Assembly (NCBI GenBank): GCA_947683625.1
Contig: CANTUR010000643.1
Location: 1 to 64,000 of the forward strand
Length of the DNA stretch: 64,000 nucleotides
Reading direction: 5' to 3'
From: Mallotus nudiflorus
Lineage: Eukaryota; Streptophyta; Magnoliopsida; Malpighiales; Euphorbiaceae
The notes below the pieces were generated by a model. The model saw only the letters and a list, made by a program, of their open reading frames with translations. It was not told the origin of the DNA and did no database searches. The position numbers and the translations under genes were made by a program. Shown one piece after another: positions 63,228 to 64,000 of this stretch. Within the stretch, counting starts at the first letter, position 1; the number at the start of each line of letters is the position of its first letter.

Positions 63228-64000
63228 TCAGTGATATCTAACCCTAATTCAATTTACATGCAACTTAAAAACTGCTGCTACCTCCATTGGTTTATTGAGA
63301 TTTTACCTAATTGAACATAATCTAATAATCAATTTTAAAGGCAGTAAAGTGAAAGTTTCACTATATTCCAACTATTGGAGCTATTACAATTCCTACATAC
63401 AAAAATTAAAACTAATTAATTACAATCCCAAATAAACCAAATAAAAAAACACACAAAATAGAAAAAAAATAAAAAAAAACTAAATCTACCTTAAATTGTT
63501 ACAAGGTTCTAATAAATTGTATTCCATGGATCTTTATGGGTTTTTATCAGTTCAATCACTCCACCATTCAATTCGATTATTCCCACCAATGTCAAAAGAA
63601 TAAATAAAACACAAAAAACATAAAAAATGATTAGAAAGTAATCTAAAATAAAAATGAAAATAAAATCAAAATAATAATAAAAGAACATGAGAAGAAGAAA
63701 AGATGAAGTGTGATGCTATATTGATTTGCTCCATAGAGATTGTTTGATTCACCATTTGTCGTTGGAATATAATATATAGGATTGATTTCTTTCTTTGGCT
63801 TTTTTGTGTTTTTTTAGGACTTATGAACTTAAAACTCTCTGAAGAAGGAAAGAAAATTTTTTTTCAAAGCTCTGTCGGCCAAAGTGTTTTTTTTTTTTCA
63901 AAAGGAAAAGCCTATTCATATTAAAATTGTATCATCTTTTATAAACTATGAGACTATAATCAAAGGAGACAAAGATTTAATTTTTTAAATTTTATTTATA

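Larger units (their letters stand above)
51803..64000 (-). mobile_element. Tat/Ogre-like Ty3/gypsy element, gag-protease only, right end outside the window
   Basis: Two long direct repeats (51803-53946 and 62153 to beyond 64000) bracket an 8.2-kb interior. On the - strand the order is 5' LTR (right), PBS TGGTGACTCTACTAGGAA, gag, protease, tandem-repeat-rich sequence, 3' LTR (left) starting TGTAAGCACC. The PBS resembles the tRNA-Arg-type site of Ogre/Tat elements. I recognise no RT, RNase H or integrase between protease and the left LTR. It is therefore either a non-autonomous gag-only form or a deleted copy. It interrupts the copia element at 51803. Confidence 0.8.
62153..64000 (-). repeat. 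5' LTR (right copy) of the Tat-like element, cut by the window end
   Basis: Colinear with 51803-53530 except that 62638-63227 replaces about 410 bp of the left copy (roughly 52290-52700). Confidence 0.85.

Overview
This is a piece of a plant nuclear genome, most likely a eudicot. It is AT-rich and intron-rich, holds two conserved housekeeping-type genes in the first 15.4 kb, and is then almost entirely layered retrotransposons and DNA transposons. I cannot name the species.

Layout. (1) 1-6292, + strand: the last nine exons of an EFR3/SRL2-type armadillo-repeat gene; its 5' part lies outside the window. (2) 7181-15310, - strand: a complete BRR2 (DExH12) U5 snRNP RNA-helicase gene with three coding exons, a 5'UTR intron and a TATA-like promoter. 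The two genes converge tail to tail. Each carries one small indel that breaks an otherwise well-conserved frame, so assembly or sequencing error must be considered before pseudogenisation. (3) 15975-38128: a Ty3/gypsy (Tekay/Del-like) element on the - strand with 5-bp target duplications. Its 3' LTR was hit by a complete MULE transposon (16066-26612, perfect 9-bp target duplication) and by a solo LTR (28197-31446, perfect 5-bp duplication). The MULE transposase gene was in turn split by a solo LTR (18853-24029), which itself contains another solo LTR of the same family in the opposite orientation (19156-20959, perfect 5-bp duplication). (4) 38134-42100: AT-rich DNA with two MITE-like elements. 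(5) About 42.1-44.3 kb: another LTR of the same broad family. (6) About 44.3-51.8 kb: a decayed Ty1/copia Sirevirus-like element on the + strand with gag, protease, integrase, RT, RNase H and a downstream extra frame. (7) 51803 to the window end: a - strand Tat/Ogre-like gypsy element with two long LTRs, gag and protease but no recognisable RT, and two kinds of internal tandem repeats.

All transposon coding regions are broken by stops, frameshifts or lost catalytic residues. Many stops fit C-to-T/G-to-A decay, as expected for methylated, silenced elements. I found no CRISPR, no prokaryotic operons, no convincing tRNA/rRNA genes and no clearly new biological system. The most notable structures are the nest whose boundaries can be dated relative to each other, the antiparallel LTR-in-LTR hairpin, a second gene (GRF-type zinc finger plus coiled coil) inside the MULE, and the two frameshifts in conserved host genes.
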